In this document: positions 20,077 through 30,272 of the stretch, piece after piece | How positions within the stretch are numbered: position 1 is the stretch's first letter | How the letters are laid out: every line of letters begins with the position of its first letter | Origin: Denticeps clupeoides | Lineage: Eukaryota > Chordata > Actinopteri > Clupeiformes > Denticipitidae | Reading direction: 5' to 3' | Assembly: GCF_900700375.1 (NCBI RefSeq) | Contig: NW_021629803.1 | Location: forward strand, 1 to 64,000 | Length of the DNA stretch: 64,000 nt | Program-made: the position numbers and the translations under genes | Notes under the pieces: model-generated | What the model was told of the DNA's origin: nothing | The model's input: only the letters and a program-made list of their open reading frames with translations | The model's database searches: none

Positions 20077-21384
20077 ATGGCGTTAATACACGGGATGTCC
20101 GATGAATGCGTAAAGTCAGAGTTGGATTTGTTTACAGTCCCCATGACGCAGTTGTCTATAGAAAAAAGTACATACATCGAAGTGCCGCCTATCTCGGCAC
20201 TGACTGACTCGGCACCCCTGGAGTTTTTCATAGCTGGAAACGGTGAAGACTATATTGATTTAAACAATACACTTTTATACACAAGACTCAAGATCACTAA
20301 ACCGGACGGCACCGATGTAGATGAGGGGGCACCAGTCGGCTTGGTTAATTACCCCGGAGCTACAATATTTTCACAGGTCGACGTATCCCTGGGGGATCGG
20401 CTGATCTCACAGAGTTCAAATACTTACCCGTACAGAAGTATTGTTGAATGTTTGATAAATTATGACCGTCATGCGTTAGAAACGCTTTTCTCAGCGGGCC
20501 TATTTTACAAGGATACTGCGGGTCATATGGATACTGCGGATCCGGCTGGAGCAAACCGGGGGTTGAACAAGAGGGCCGCATTCACTAATGCTAGTAGCGT
20601 TGTTGAATTATTATCTCCCATACACAGCGATATCTTTTTTCAAGAAAAACTCATGTTGAACGGCGTTGATATAAAAATTCGATTAACACGTGCTAAAGAT
20701 GAATTTTGCTTAATGCGCAGTGACAATTTGGGTTATAAAATTAACATACTGGCAGCGTCCATGTTTGTTAAAAAGGTTTCAGTGTCACCCGCTGTCAGGT
20801 TGGGACACGCGCAGGCATTACTCACAGCAACAGCTAAATACCCTATCGACAGGGTATACTTAAAAAATTTCTCAGTGCCCGCCGGAACACGCGTCGCTAA
20901 TCAGGAAAACCTGTTTTTGGGGACACTACCAAAAGCCATTGTGATTGGGATGGTTGATAATGACGCATTTTCAGGATCTTATGCTAAAAACCCTTTTGCA
21001 TTCAAACATTATGATTTAGAATTCCTAGCAGTGTATGTGGACGGACAGCAATTCCCTGCCAAGCCGTTTCAACCACAGTACATAGAAGGTTCTGCTATAA
21101 GAGAGTTTTATCAGTTGGCGTTATCAACCGGCAGACATCTAAAAAATCGGGCGTTGTCTATCGACAGAGAGGATTTCTTGAACGGTTACACACTCTACGC
21201 TTTTAACCTCACGCCGGACGAAGAATGCAGCCAACACATGTCGTTAATTAGATCAGGGAACATCAGATTGGAAATGCGTTTTAGACAACCGCTTCGAAAC
21301 ACTATCAATTTAATAGTTTACGCTATATTTGATAGCATGATTGAAGTGTCCAATCGCAGGCAGATTCTTGTGGACCACTACTGA
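20077..21384 (+). CDS. Major capsid protein (double jelly-roll type)
   Basis: 435 aa, starting 2 bp after the preceding stop. Length and position fit Polinton/adintovirus hexon-like proteins that form trimeric capsomers. Features include an N-terminal LDLFTVPMTQLSIEKS segment, IFSQVDVSLGDRLIS, and repeated beta-rich stretches such as NGVDIKIRLTRAKDEF and a C-terminal IRLEMRFRQPLRNTINL. It is the largest gene of the rightward set. Confidence 0.88.
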   Translation: MALIHGMSDECVKSELDLFTVPMTQLSIEKSTYIEVPPISALTDSAPLEFFIAGNGEDYIDLNNTLLYTRLKITKPDGTDVDEGAPVGLVNYPGATIFSQVDVSLGDRLISQSSNTYPYRSIVECLINYDRHALETLFSAGLFYKDTAGHMDTADPAGANRGLNKRAAFTNASSVVELLSPIHSDIFFQEKLMLNGVDIKIRLTRAKDEFCLMRSDNLGYKINILAASMFVKKVSVSPAVRLGHAQALLTATAKYPIDRVYLKNFSVPAGTRVANQENLFLGTLPKAIVIGMVDNDAFSGSYAKNPFAFKHYDLEFLAVYVDGQQFPAKPFQPQYIEGSAIREFYQLALSTGRHLKNRALSIDREDFLNGYTLYAFNLTPDEECSQHMSLIRSGNIRLEMRFRQPLRNTINLIVYAIFDSMIEVSNRRQILVDHY

Positions 21385-21388
21385 ATTA

Positions 21389-21934
21389 ATGAACACCGTA
21401 CAACTATTAAATATTATGGACAAAATCTCCACAAACACGTGTTTTTTAGGCGTACTGCCGTCCGACCAATTACCCAAAAGACCTGTGGCAACATTACCAG
21501 CATCTGTGATAATTAACACACACAGTTCGGACCAACCGGGTGAACACTGGTTAGCTGTGTACATAACTGAAGACCGCGTCGGTTGTTTTTTTGACAGTTT
21601 TGGAAACAGACCAGACAGCAAGATGTTTCCGTCAACCGTTTATAAATTTCTAAAAACTACATGTTACAATGTACAATTTTCAAATAAACAGGTTCAGGAT
21701 TTATCATCGGTTACGTGCGGCGAACACTGTGTATTCTTTCTCTACCACATGTCAAAGGGTTTGAGCTATGAAGATGTTTTATCTAAATATTCCAATGACT
21801 TGACTAAAAATGATAAAAAGGTCTCGCTATTTGTGAAAAAACTACACCCGCATGTCTATAATTGTGATATGTTTAAAAACTCTCAATGTATACAATCTGG
21901 TGAGGTGTTTATGAAAAAATCTTATTCTAAATAA
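21389..21934 (+). CDS. Adenain-like cysteine protease
   Basis: 181 aa from the ATG just after the major capsid stop. The open frame runs upstream into the capsid gene, with another ATG at 21341. It carries the Ulp1/adenain triad pattern: His in GEHWLAVY, Asp in FFDSFG, and the catalytic Cys in TCGEHC, preceded by a Gln-containing VQD. Such proteases mature capsid precursors in adenoviruses and Polintons. Confidence 0.92.
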   Translation: MNTVQLLNIMDKISTNTCFLGVLPSDQLPKRPVATLPASVIINTHSSDQPGEHWLAVYITEDRVGCFFDSFGNRPDSKMFPSTVYKFLKTTCYNVQFSNKQVQDLSSVTCGEHCVFFLYHMSKGLSYEDVLSKYSNDLTKNDKKVSLFVKKLHPHVYNCDMFKNSQCIQSGEVFMKKSYSK

Positions 21935-21985
21935 ATGAGTCGAAAAACAAATATATGTATCATCAAGTTTGTTTATTGTCATCGC
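21926..21985. terminator. Convergent poly(A) signals between the two gene sets
   Basis: AATAAA on the plus strand overlaps the protease stop (about 21930). A minus-strand AATAAA analogue (TTTATT at about 21970) serves the leftward set. The two gene blocks converge here. Confidence 0.6.
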
Positions 21986-22023
21986 ATGTTCAAACACGTT
22001 TTAAACAAGACTGTATACACTTT

Positions 22024-22743
22024 TTAAAAATGTAACCATGCGCTTGTATCTAAACGTGGCGATGAAAACACGGGTGGTTCTGAATCACCATCATCATCAC
22101 GGGTGGTAAAAGTCTTGTTAATGTTTTTAAATGAATTGACCTCATCTTTAACACGTCTGTTTGGAACCGTAGAAAGAGGTATGTTCAACATTGCTATAGC
22201 ACTCAGGAATTCACGCCACCCCTCGGGTCTCCTATGAGGATTCATAGATTGAGACGTGGTAACGTTCTTAACCAAATCGAAAATGTGAGATCCTGGAATG
22301 ATCGTACCGTTGAAAACAAATTCGCCATCTTTACCCCATGCAGCAACCCCCTGTGATTTCATCATTTTTTCTAATATATACCGGACATTCCTTTTACTTC
22401 TCTGCGGTACATTTTGTAAAACCTCTTTAACCGTAGCGTCGTCATCAACGGTCGTTGCTTCTGTGGGTGATGTCTGTACATTTTCAGATGCCTGTGGTAG
22501 GTTAAGCGTTATCGATTTAGTCTCATGATCACCCTGCTTAACCACCGATATATACCTCTGCAAGAGTGTCGAGTATAATTTGGCTTTTTCATAATCCCCC
22601 AAATCAGTTCTGTCCAAAACACTTTTTATCGATGCATCCAAATCATTTTCCGCGCGTTGTCTCAGAGGTATAGGTGCACCATCGTATTTTAACCTGTCCA
22701 GCTGTCGCTGGGGTACCAAATACATCCTTTCAGCGTGTTCCAT
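22024..22743 (-). CDS. Polinton protein of unknown function (239 aa)
   Basis: The last gene of the leftward set. The first 100 residues are charged and helical (RMYLVPQRQLDRLKY, DLGDYEKAKLYSTLLQRYI). A central stretch has KRNVRYILEKMMKSQGV followed by GEFVFNGTIIPGSHIFDLVKN. The start overlaps the end of the gene upstream by about one base. Similar charged proteins sit at this place in related elements, but I cannot name a function. Confidence 0.7.
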   Translation of the reverse strand: MEHAERMYLVPQRQLDRLKYDGAPIPLRQRAENDLDASIKSVLDRTDLGDYEKAKLYSTLLQRYISVVKQGDHETKSITLNLPQASENVQTSPTEATTVDDDATVKEVLQNVPQRSKRNVRYILEKMMKSQGVAAWGKDGEFVFNGTIIPGSHIFDLVKNVTTSQSMNPHRRPEGWREFLSAIAMLNIPLSTVPNRRVKDEVNSFKNINKTFTTRDDDGDSEPPVFSSPRLDTSAWLHF

Positions 22744-23081
22744 TAGCCCCCCTGTCTTGACGCTATTAAACTGCTTATAAAGGGAACTGCGACGCTTAAC
22801 AGAGGTAAAAGGAACCCGCCCTCTTGATTGATCACATATTTCTTTCTTAACACACCAATTTTTTTATCGGCTATGAATTTTATAGCTTTTTTCTTTTTTT
22901 CCAACTTTTTATATTGTGACTTTGTCAATGGTATTGTACCGCTGAGCACATTCAAAGCCACTTCGCATAAGGTTAGAATCAACTCATTCGAAGATTCTTG
23001 TAAAATGAGACGTCTCTGTATCGGCTTAGCCTTAAGTAAGAGTTTTAGAAGCGGCAGATTTCTATAAAGACGATTAGACAT
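22743..23081 (-). CDS. Small Polinton protein with hydrophobic C-terminus (112 aa)
   Basis: Basic N-terminal two thirds (KSQYKKLEKKKKAIKFIADKKIG). The C-terminal hydrophobic segment GGFLLPLLSVAVPFISSLI could insert in membranes. The gene lies between the ATPase and the 239-aa gene. A membrane-active virion component is conceivable, but this is inference. Confidence 0.65.
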   Translation of the reverse strand: MSNRLYRNLPLLKLLLKAKPIQRRLILQESSNELILTLCEVALNVLSGTIPLTKSQYKKLEKKKKAIKFIADKKIGVLRKKYVINQEGGFLLPLLSVAVPFISSLIASRQGG

Positions 23082-23089
23082 ATCAGCGT

Positions 23090-23755
23090 CTAAACTCTTT
23101 TTTTCTGAACATAGACCACCGGATACTCTGAAAGCAGATCCGTTCTGAGACGAAGTGTGTCAGGTGTTCTAGATTTATAATCAATCATGAGGTAGCCAAA
23201 GGGTTTTTCAGTAGCGTTTTTAAAACATTCAAGGAAGAATTTGGTATTACCCGGATACATCTGTCTCGCTAATACAGCAATCTGTGTATTGTCTCTTGGG
23301 TTTTTGAAAAGTATTAGGTAATTTGTGTTTAAACTGATTGTTCTGCTGGATTTCCCCTGAAAAAACAAATTCTGAACCATGTAGATAGCGCTGAGATTTC
23401 TATGATGCACGTATTGTGTAAACACTTTTTCAACCTGCTTATTGCCACTCGCAACATCCATTAAGTCATCGATAATTAATAGCGATGGTTTGGTCGGCGG
23501 CAAGAGTTGGTCGTCCGATAGTGTGTCAGGAATACCTTGTATAAAATTAATATTCCTAATTTTTAACAACTCGTCATAAAGAGGTTGCCAGCAGTCGTAA
23601 ATGTAGACAATGTTTTCAATCGTTGTAGATATTAAGCGGTCGGCATCGGCTATTAACGCTTTCACAAAAAACGTCTTTCCAGAGTTTGATGGTCCGCTTA
23701 CTATACACGAGAACGGATGTTGCAATCTGTGATCGAATCCTGAGATGACACACAT
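23090..23755 (-). CDS. FtsK/A32-like DNA-packaging ATPase
   Basis: 221 aa. Walker A GPSNSGKT at residues 21-28 and Walker B SLLIIDD at about 91-97, followed by a DxxM-type region. In Polintons and related dsDNA viruses this family pumps DNA into capsids. It ends 8 bp before the start of the small hydrophobic-tailed gene, so the leftward set is tightly packed. Confidence 0.92.
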   Translation of the reverse strand: MCVISGFDHRLQHPFSCIVSGPSNSGKTFFVKALIADADRLISTTIENIVYIYDCWQPLYDELLKIRNINFIQGIPDTLSDDQLLPPTKPSLLIIDDLMDVASGNKQVEKVFTQYVHHRNLSAIYMVQNLFFQGKSSRTISLNTNYLILFKNPRDNTQIAVLARQMYPGNTKFFLECFKNATEKPFGYLMIDYKSRTPDTLRLRTDLLSEYPVVYVQKKRV

Positions 23756-23759
23756 AAAT

Positions 23760-24029
23760 TTTTATTGTAGAAAATAACACACATGCATATAATAGCATAA
23801 AAATACAAATATAAACATACAAATGTCACAGACATATTGAAAAAATCACACATATGCAAATAATGCAAACATCCATATATACAATATGTTACAAACATGT
23901 TGAAAATCACACAGATACAAATAATAGAAAACTGTACATATATACAGATGTTACAGACATAAAAAAAAAAAAAAAAAAAAATGTTTTATTTACATATTTA
24001 CCTGTGACATCTCTCAAAGTCATCTTGTG
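23760..24029. other. AT-rich spacer between ATPase and polymerase genes
   Basis: About 270 bp of A/T-rich, partly repetitive sequence (CACACATATGCAAATAATG-like units) with an A run near 23960-23980. It may hold the promoter of the ATPase gene. I see no gene. Confidence 0.5.
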
Positions 24030-27000
24030 TCAATACCCATAGGGGAGCGTCGTAAAGTCTGGGAGCAGGACTCGTTTGTTGTACACAACTTTGAACCTTT
24101 TGACATCTGATTTGTTATGTAATGTGAGGTGTCTTTTATTCCTGGTAATTGTGTTTGTGCGTGTTAAAACATGTTGCGACCGGTCTCCATCTATTACATA
24201 GCTGTTAACCAAATCAACCAGAGAGCGTAGATTTACAGCTTTTGAATTTTCAGCATTGAGAGTGATACCCTTGGCCTTCATGGATGTCTTACCGTTAGCG
24301 GTGATGTAACCATATGTTTTCGGACCGCCTGAACAAAATTCTGTAATGTAATCCCCGGGGCCTACCTCGTCAGTAAGATCGCCCAGATATGGACCTAGGG
24401 GTGGCTCCCAGTCACCATCTTTTGAGACAAAGATTAGACTGTCTGTGTCGCTGTACAGCAGCCGATCACCCAATTTCTCCATCACAGAATATAATTCTAG
24501 GCGTGCATGAGCCGTTGTAAACGCTCCAAGAAACACATTAATGTCACGCATTTGAGCGCCATAACCGTCTGCATAACGCCACTGAACCAATGCCACTTCG
24601 TCCGAGACAAATGCAAAATGTGTGATTTCACGACCGCCCCCAAAAATGTATCGCGAAAAGTCGTCAGGATCTTTCAACAACTCTGTGTATGGAAGGTTTT
24701 CCCGCATTGAAAATCGGCCCCAAAGTGAGTTCAATAGGAGTTTGTTAATATTTCTCCTTGCAGGGTTTGAACAGATTTTTTCAGGATTCAGACGGATACC
24801 CTGTTTTTGAAAATAATCTTCAATGTATGCATGCTTTTCAACATCCGTCACAACCCCCGGCGGGTACCCACTGGCTTCCTGCTTGTATTGTAGAAACGTT
24901 TTCACATAATCTGCAAACAACGTTTCTGATCTTTGTTCAAAATGCCACACTTCATGAATCTCTGCCAAAACATAGCCCATCTGTACAGCTTTCATCAATT
25001 CAATGCTGACCCAACAACCCGAAAGAGATCTCTCGCCGTCAGTATGAGTACATGGTGACGCTTGATTCTCAAGATGACAACATGTTCTACAAAGCGGGAA
25101 CATTAGTTTGCCGCCGCATCGGTATGGCAACACAGGGTGTAAGAGACCACGTGGCGGGTACACCGTTGCTTTAACCAACCCATAGTAATTTTCGAGACTA
25201 TCAAAGTCTTTCAAAATGATCTGTGGGTGGCCGATCGGATATTCCTTTGATGATTGACAAAACGGGTAGAGACTGGTGAAATCAAAGTAACGAATTTTTT
25301 CACCGTCCGATGTTTTGTGATAGAGTTTGTACGCATTCGTTCGACCGCCAAAGAGGCTGTCTCTCGGCTTTAGACGACTGGGGTGTGCATATGTCGACAT
25401 GAACTCTATGACTGATGGTTCGACCTGTTTTAAACGACGCCACTGGCACTCCCACATAACTTCGACTTTTAAGCCGTACACCTTGGTGAGGGTTTCAATC
25501 TTATCATCAAATTGCCTTCTTAAAACACTGTACGGGAGCCTTGACAAAGGATGAGTCTGGGTGGGTGTGTATTTACAATCATGTCCGTGATGCATACACC
25601 CATTAAATTCTAAACCGTATTTACGACCATTTTTTTCATAATAGCCGTCAAGACAGTATTTCCCAACCACAACCTCACCCTCTGTCAGAGCGTGTTGGAT
25701 GTGCACATGCCTGGTTGTTTTGACATATTCCAGCCATTCGATGCTAATGTCTGAAAATGCCTTGTTTTGGCTTGTGTACGCGTTGTTATGTGTAAGAGCG
25801 AGTGTATCACGCGGTAGGTAGTGTGTTTTGTATACAGCCATGCAGCACGACGCCAACGTGGTTTGACCAAAAGGGTCTAGACCCGTGCATTCTATGAACT
25901 CGTCACGGTATTTCAGACACGCCTCTCTTAACAGCACGACGTCGTTTCGACCGTAGAAACGGAGTTCCTTCTGAAAATCAAAAACACCGCACGCTGATTC
26001 GTTGTACCAGTCATCAAATTCACGTCTGCCAGCATTGGACATGTTGTCATATCCATAAAAGGTCTTATCCGGGTATGGGCCTATGTAATGGCTGTTTGAG
26101 CGTGTGTTAAACTTGTGTGGGAAATAACCCTTTTCTGTGGTGGTGAGATTTAACGCAGCTGTTGTTTTTGCCAGACTCATCGGTAGAAAAGAATAGCTGT
26201 CGATAAAACGCTGTTTAAAACATGCATCATACATGAATATCAGACGGCATCCAGTCATTGTCACATCTAGTTTGATCCCGTTTTTGGAGTAATATTCCAA
26301 AAGTATGAAATTATCAAACCCTGCAGCGTTGTGTGCTAAAAATGTGAAACCGTTGAACCTCGGTCGACGGAGCCAATTCACAAATTCACGCACACACCCG
26401 TCACCCTCAGCCGTGAACTCCACACCTGTAAATGTAATTGCGCAAACAAAATTTGCATGATGTTTGCCGTTCTCGAAACGTGTTTCAAAATCAAAAAAAA
26501 TGTAGTGGTTGTTTGTCTCCTTCAATCTAATGGGTTGTATGAAGCATTCATGCTTAGCGTCTGGAATCAGTTCTTCACGACAATGAACACAGTGTGGTGT
26601 CGGACACGTGTGTGGTTTGGGTTTTTTAACACTAACGTGGTAACGCCTGTTACAATTCTTACAAAATTTTGTAAGATCACAATTTGACGCCACCACGCCA
26701 GGATCGCTCTTCATAGGACGCGGCTGTTTATGTTTGTCAAAACAATAATCAGACTTGCAAAACCTCCCACAAGACGAGCAATATCTCGAACCTGTGACCC
26801 TTGAAGGGCATCCGGGGTCGTTACAAACATCACACCTGTATTTGCAACCATGCTCTCGGAACGAAGTGTAACCGGCATAGCAGAATTCACAGACATACGG
26901 CACCCCCATGAACGCCTTGAGGTTTAATATTCCGTAGTAATGGCTGTCGTGTATGTATAAAAAGGCTGTTTTTGTATGCGGTACAGTGCTAGTTTGAAAT

Positions 27001-27746
27001 TTCTGCAACACCCCTACGTCTGATCTGTAAAAGATCACAATCTTGATGTCCAATAAGCTCTCAAATTTTGGAACATCATTAAAGCCGACTTTATGGTGAA
27101 TAGGTAGTCCACACCGTGTCTGAAATGTGGCAGCCAATTTTTCTAAATAAGCTGTTGGTTTCTCAGGGTTTACAAAATTTGCCAGGCATATCGCGAAGCA
27201 CAATTGGTTTGTGACATTAACGGGGCAGAACAGATTCATCCTGTTCTTGCTTATTATCTGATCATGAGCCAAATCACGCAATTTACGCCGTGCGCCCCCA
27301 TCACGACCTCTAGCGATTGAAACAGTCAGGTGTAGTGTCTCATCGCACATGATTTTTTTATTGCTTTGGATTATTTTTTCGATGGCGTCCATCAGAATTT
27401 CATACGAATGGTTATTCGCGGGTGAAAGGATCGCATTAACATCTGAAACCAGGGTATCGCCACTCAGTGCGACGTCGAAAACACCGCTCTGTCCGGCCAG
27501 TGTGTGTGAGAATTTTACGATGTCTTTGAATACATCGTGGATGTGTGAAATATATGATGTTATGTCGCTGCTCGAAACGGATCTGAAATTAATATCACGA
27601 CGCAGTACCACCCCATTGAACCGTGGTTTATGTGTAACATGATACCCGTCTATCACAGCATGCCTTATCGACGATCCTTCTAAGGATACTGGATCAGATT
27701 CAGCACCACAACCATTTTGAATTTGATGTAAAACATTATTAAACAT
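24030..27746 (-). CDS. Protein-primed family B DNA polymerase
   Basis: 1238 aa. A Cys/His-rich N-terminal region (about 286-390, many CxxC pairs) precedes the exonuclease: Exo I DFET (419-422), Exo II HNAAGFD (472-478), Exo III YGRNDV (598-603). Polymerase motifs: A DFTSLYP (822-828), B NKLLLNSLWG (1001-1010), C YSDTDS (1098-1103). Between Exo III and motif A lies an embedded endonuclease-like segment (LEFNGCMHHGHDC ... VEVMWECQW), often seen in Polinton polymerases. It replicates the linear element, probably with a terminal protein primer. Confidence 0.95.
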   Translation of the reverse strand: MFNNVLHQIQNGCGAESDPVSLEGSSIRHAVIDGYHVTHKPRFNGVVLRRDINFRSVSSSDITSYISHIHDVFKDIVKFSHTLAGQSGVFDVALSGDTLVSDVNAILSPANNHSYEILMDAIEKIIQSNKKIMCDETLHLTVSIARGRDGGARRKLRDLAHDQIISKNRMNLFCPVNVTNQLCFAICLANFVNPEKPTAYLEKLAATFQTRCGLPIHHKVGFNDVPKFESLLDIKIVIFYRSDVGVLQKFQTSTVPHTKTAFLYIHDSHYYGILNLKAFMGVPYVCEFCYAGYTSFREHGCKYRCDVCNDPGCPSRVTGSRYCSSCGRFCKSDYCFDKHKQPRPMKSDPGVVASNCDLTKFCKNCNRRYHVSVKKPKPHTCPTPHCVHCREELIPDAKHECFIQPIRLKETNNHYIFFDFETRFENGKHHANFVCAITFTGVEFTAEGDGCVREFVNWLRRPRFNGFTFLAHNAAGFDNFILLEYYSKNGIKLDVTMTGCRLIFMYDACFKQRFIDSYSFLPMSLAKTTAALNLTTTEKGYFPHKFNTRSNSHYIGPYPDKTFYGYDNMSNAGRREFDDWYNESACGVFDFQKELRFYGRNDVVLLREACLKYRDEFIECTGLDPFGQTTLASCCMAVYKTHYLPRDTLALTHNNAYTSQNKAFSDISIEWLEYVKTTRHVHIQHALTEGEVVVGKYCLDGYYEKNGRKYGLEFNGCMHHGHDCKYTPTQTHPLSRLPYSVLRRQFDDKIETLTKVYGLKVEVMWECQWRRLKQVEPSVIEFMSTYAHPSRLKPRDSLFGGRTNAYKLYHKTSDGEKIRYFDFTSLYPFCQSSKEYPIGHPQIILKDFDSLENYYGLVKATVYPPRGLLHPVLPYRCGGKLMFPLCRTCCHLENQASPCTHTDGERSLSGCWVSIELMKAVQMGYVLAEIHEVWHFEQRSETLFADYVKTFLQYKQEASGYPPGVVTDVEKHAYIEDYFQKQGIRLNPEKICSNPARRNINKLLLNSLWGRFSMRENLPYTELLKDPDDFSRYIFGGGREITHFAFVSDEVALVQWRYADGYGAQMRDINVFLGAFTTAHARLELYSVMEKLGDRLLYSDTDSLIFVSKDGDWEPPLGPYLGDLTDEVGPGDYITEFCSGGPKTYGYITANGKTSMKAKGITLNAENSKAVNLRSLVDLVNSYVIDGDRSQHVLTRTNTITRNKRHLTLHNKSDVKRFKVVYNKRVLLPDFTTLPYGY

Positions 27747-27747
27747 C

Positions 27748-27849
27748 TCAATTTCCCCCCCATGTCTCGACGTTTAACATGTCGTGTAGTGTTTTATTAA
27801 AATTGTCCACTGCATCACCACCAATACATTGACGTTTAGACGACTCCAT
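27748..27849 (-). CDS. Possible 33-aa leader frame before the polymerase
   Basis: A short frame MESSKRQCIGG...ETWGGN whose stop lies next to the polymerase start (TGAGATG). It could be a small protein or an upstream frame that limits polymerase translation, or it may be chance. Confidence 0.3.
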   Translation of the reverse strand: MESSKRQCIGGDAVDNFNKTLHDMLNVETWGGN

Positions 27850-27879
27850 TATGGTTGACAACAAGGTTTAAAACACCAC

Positions 27880-29210
27880 TTACACACGTGAAATGCCACT
27901 TAAACGCAACAAAACCGTTGATAACGATGACCAATCAACACGCTTCAGATCTGATGTATGTTCTACAGCTTTGGCTATAATCCCCACAGTACTAATCAAC
28001 TTTTCTTGCAAGTCATACACCTTAACAATGTTATCTAATACCTGTTTAAGGCATACACAGCATTCAGAATGATTAGAAAACCGCCGGTACCTCTGTGGGT
28101 CGATGTGGTTTGGTTCTGTTTGCGTAGCGATGTCTGATCTGGCAAAATCTACAGCATCCCACGCTTTGTAATCCGCGTTGGTCCAATCGGTGACAAAGTC
28201 GAGATCAACGTTTACGGGGATTCTACCTGTAACAAAATCACACGATGTTAAAATTTAATATTTCATTAAAATAACGATTGCGTTAAAACCATGTAAATAC
28301 ACACCTTCTGGCTTTTCCGGGAGCTTGAAAGCTGTTTTCGTCTTCTTTCCTGATAGTTTTATCAAACCTGATTGTCAATATTTTATTAAAATAATAATAA
28401 ATTGTGTTAAAACATATGTAATACACACCTTGCGGCTTTTTCACCATATGTTTTTGTGCCTTTTCCACGCACAGATCCACCACGGGAGCTAGGTGCTTGC
28501 GTTTGCGTGTAGCCTTCCGACCTGACGGCTTGTCGACCCCTGTATCATCAACGCGTGGCTTAGGAATGGTGCCCACTAGTTGTCTGATGGTTGCTGTACA
28601 GAACGAGAGATATTACAATCACAACCATATGATGAAAATTTCATAAAAACCGTATTAGATAGTCATAAATATATTACCTAAACTGTCGGCTGAGCATCCA
28701 ACATCCTCGGTTACAACGTTGTAATTTGGATAATGTTCTGCTATTAGAATGCATACACGGTCAAAAACACACACTCACAACTATGTAGTGGTATTATTAT
28801 TAGTAGGATCTGTGGTTTTTACAATTACCTTGGTATGAAATTTGTGGTTCAGAATCACCCGCACCAAAACCCTCGGTCCATAGACTTTCGAACCCCGGTG
28901 TTTCAAAACACGCCAGGTTTGATGGTCCTTCGAGTGGTTCTACAGAAAAGTTACACCTATTAACAAATAAATAAATAAAACACACACATACGTTGTAACA
29001 AGACTTATAGTTTATGTGTTATGAAAAACTTACTGAGAGTCCATAGTCGGTGATGATCCTTGCGATGTCGAACCGTTTGAATGAAGACCTCGTGGGCCTC
29101 TCTTGTTAAATAGGCCTCTGTGTGTGTGTGTGCGCACGTGAGATTTGTAAGTCCCACGTGATTCGGTGTTTGCGAGAATGGTGAAACCAGATGACTCACG
29201 TTGTAAAAAC
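27880..29210 (-). other. Leftmost leftward region: short open segments with splice-like borders
   Basis: Read on the minus strand, several short open segments lie between AG-ending and GT-starting borders (near 27880-28228, 28307-28370, 28434-28595, 28680-28735, 28829-28940, 29038-29150). A TATTTAA lies near 29110. Introns are known in fish Polintons. One segment (28829-28940) holds NLACFET, an LxCxE motif of the kind used by DNA-virus proteins to bind retinoblastoma-family proteins. Another is rich in Lys/Arg. I give no combined protein. It may be an early gene like the oncogene-like genes of adintoviruses. Confidence 0.5.
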
Positions 29211-29258
29211 ATATGTTGCGTTAGGTGTTAAAAAGCTTTGTTGGAGGATGTGCTAGGG

Positions 29259-29319
<61 letters not shown>

Positions 29320-29454
29320 AGGGAAATCATAAAACGGTTTCATTTATTTTAACAGTAGGGGTATGAAATTAACATTGTTTGAAGCCAAAATAGTTTTTCT
29401 TTAACTAGAAACAGTTTTTAAAACATATATCATTTAAATAAGGTTTCTGTTTTG

Positions 29455-29493
<39 letters not shown>

Positions 29494-30034
29494 AATATGA
29501 GACTCTGCTAGGTGTCGGGGAAGAATGTGTGATGAACCCGGGGAGGGATGTGCGTGGGGAAAGGGGTGTCATTGGGAGAAATGGGGCATAAGCCATCAGC
29601 AATAGCAGTAGTTGTAAATAAGTAATAAGAAATCTGTTTTAAAAGCTAGTCTAAGTGTATATGACATCTGTAATGCATCACATGGGGTAGAGCGATAGAG
29701 TATGTCCTGAAGGTGCTGTGATACTTCCTACATACAAAATGGGGGTTCTACCATATTTCAGTCAGTATATGAATAGAGTATGCGTTTGTATTTTTAAAAT
29801 AGGTCTGTGTAAGTATTGTGTTTAAACGTGTTAAACACTGAAACAGTAGTTGAGTAAAACCATACACTTAAAAATAAGGTTTCTGTTTTAAAAGAAAGTT
29901 CTAAAGGGGTGTGTGATATTTGTAAAAGGTCACACGTTGATTCGGCGTTTGCGAGAATGGTGGAAACAGATGACTCACGTTGTAAAAACATATGGTGCGT
30001 TAGGTGTTAAAAAGATTTGGAGGATGTGCTAGGG

Positions 30035-30082
<48 letters not shown>

Positions 30083-30215
30083 GAAATCATAAAACGGTTT
30101 CATTTATTTTAACAGTAGGGGTATGAAATTAACATTGTTTGAAGCCAAAATAGTTTTTCTTTAACTAGAAACAGTTTTTTAAAACATATATCATTTAAAT
30201 AAGGTTTCTGTTCTG

Positions 30216-30272
<57 letters not shown>

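Noticed and set aside
29260-30272. A CRISPR-like array from regularly spaced repeats
   Set aside because: The repeats are GT microsatellites inside two tandem 780-bp units in eukaryotic DNA; there are no direct repeats with unique spacers.
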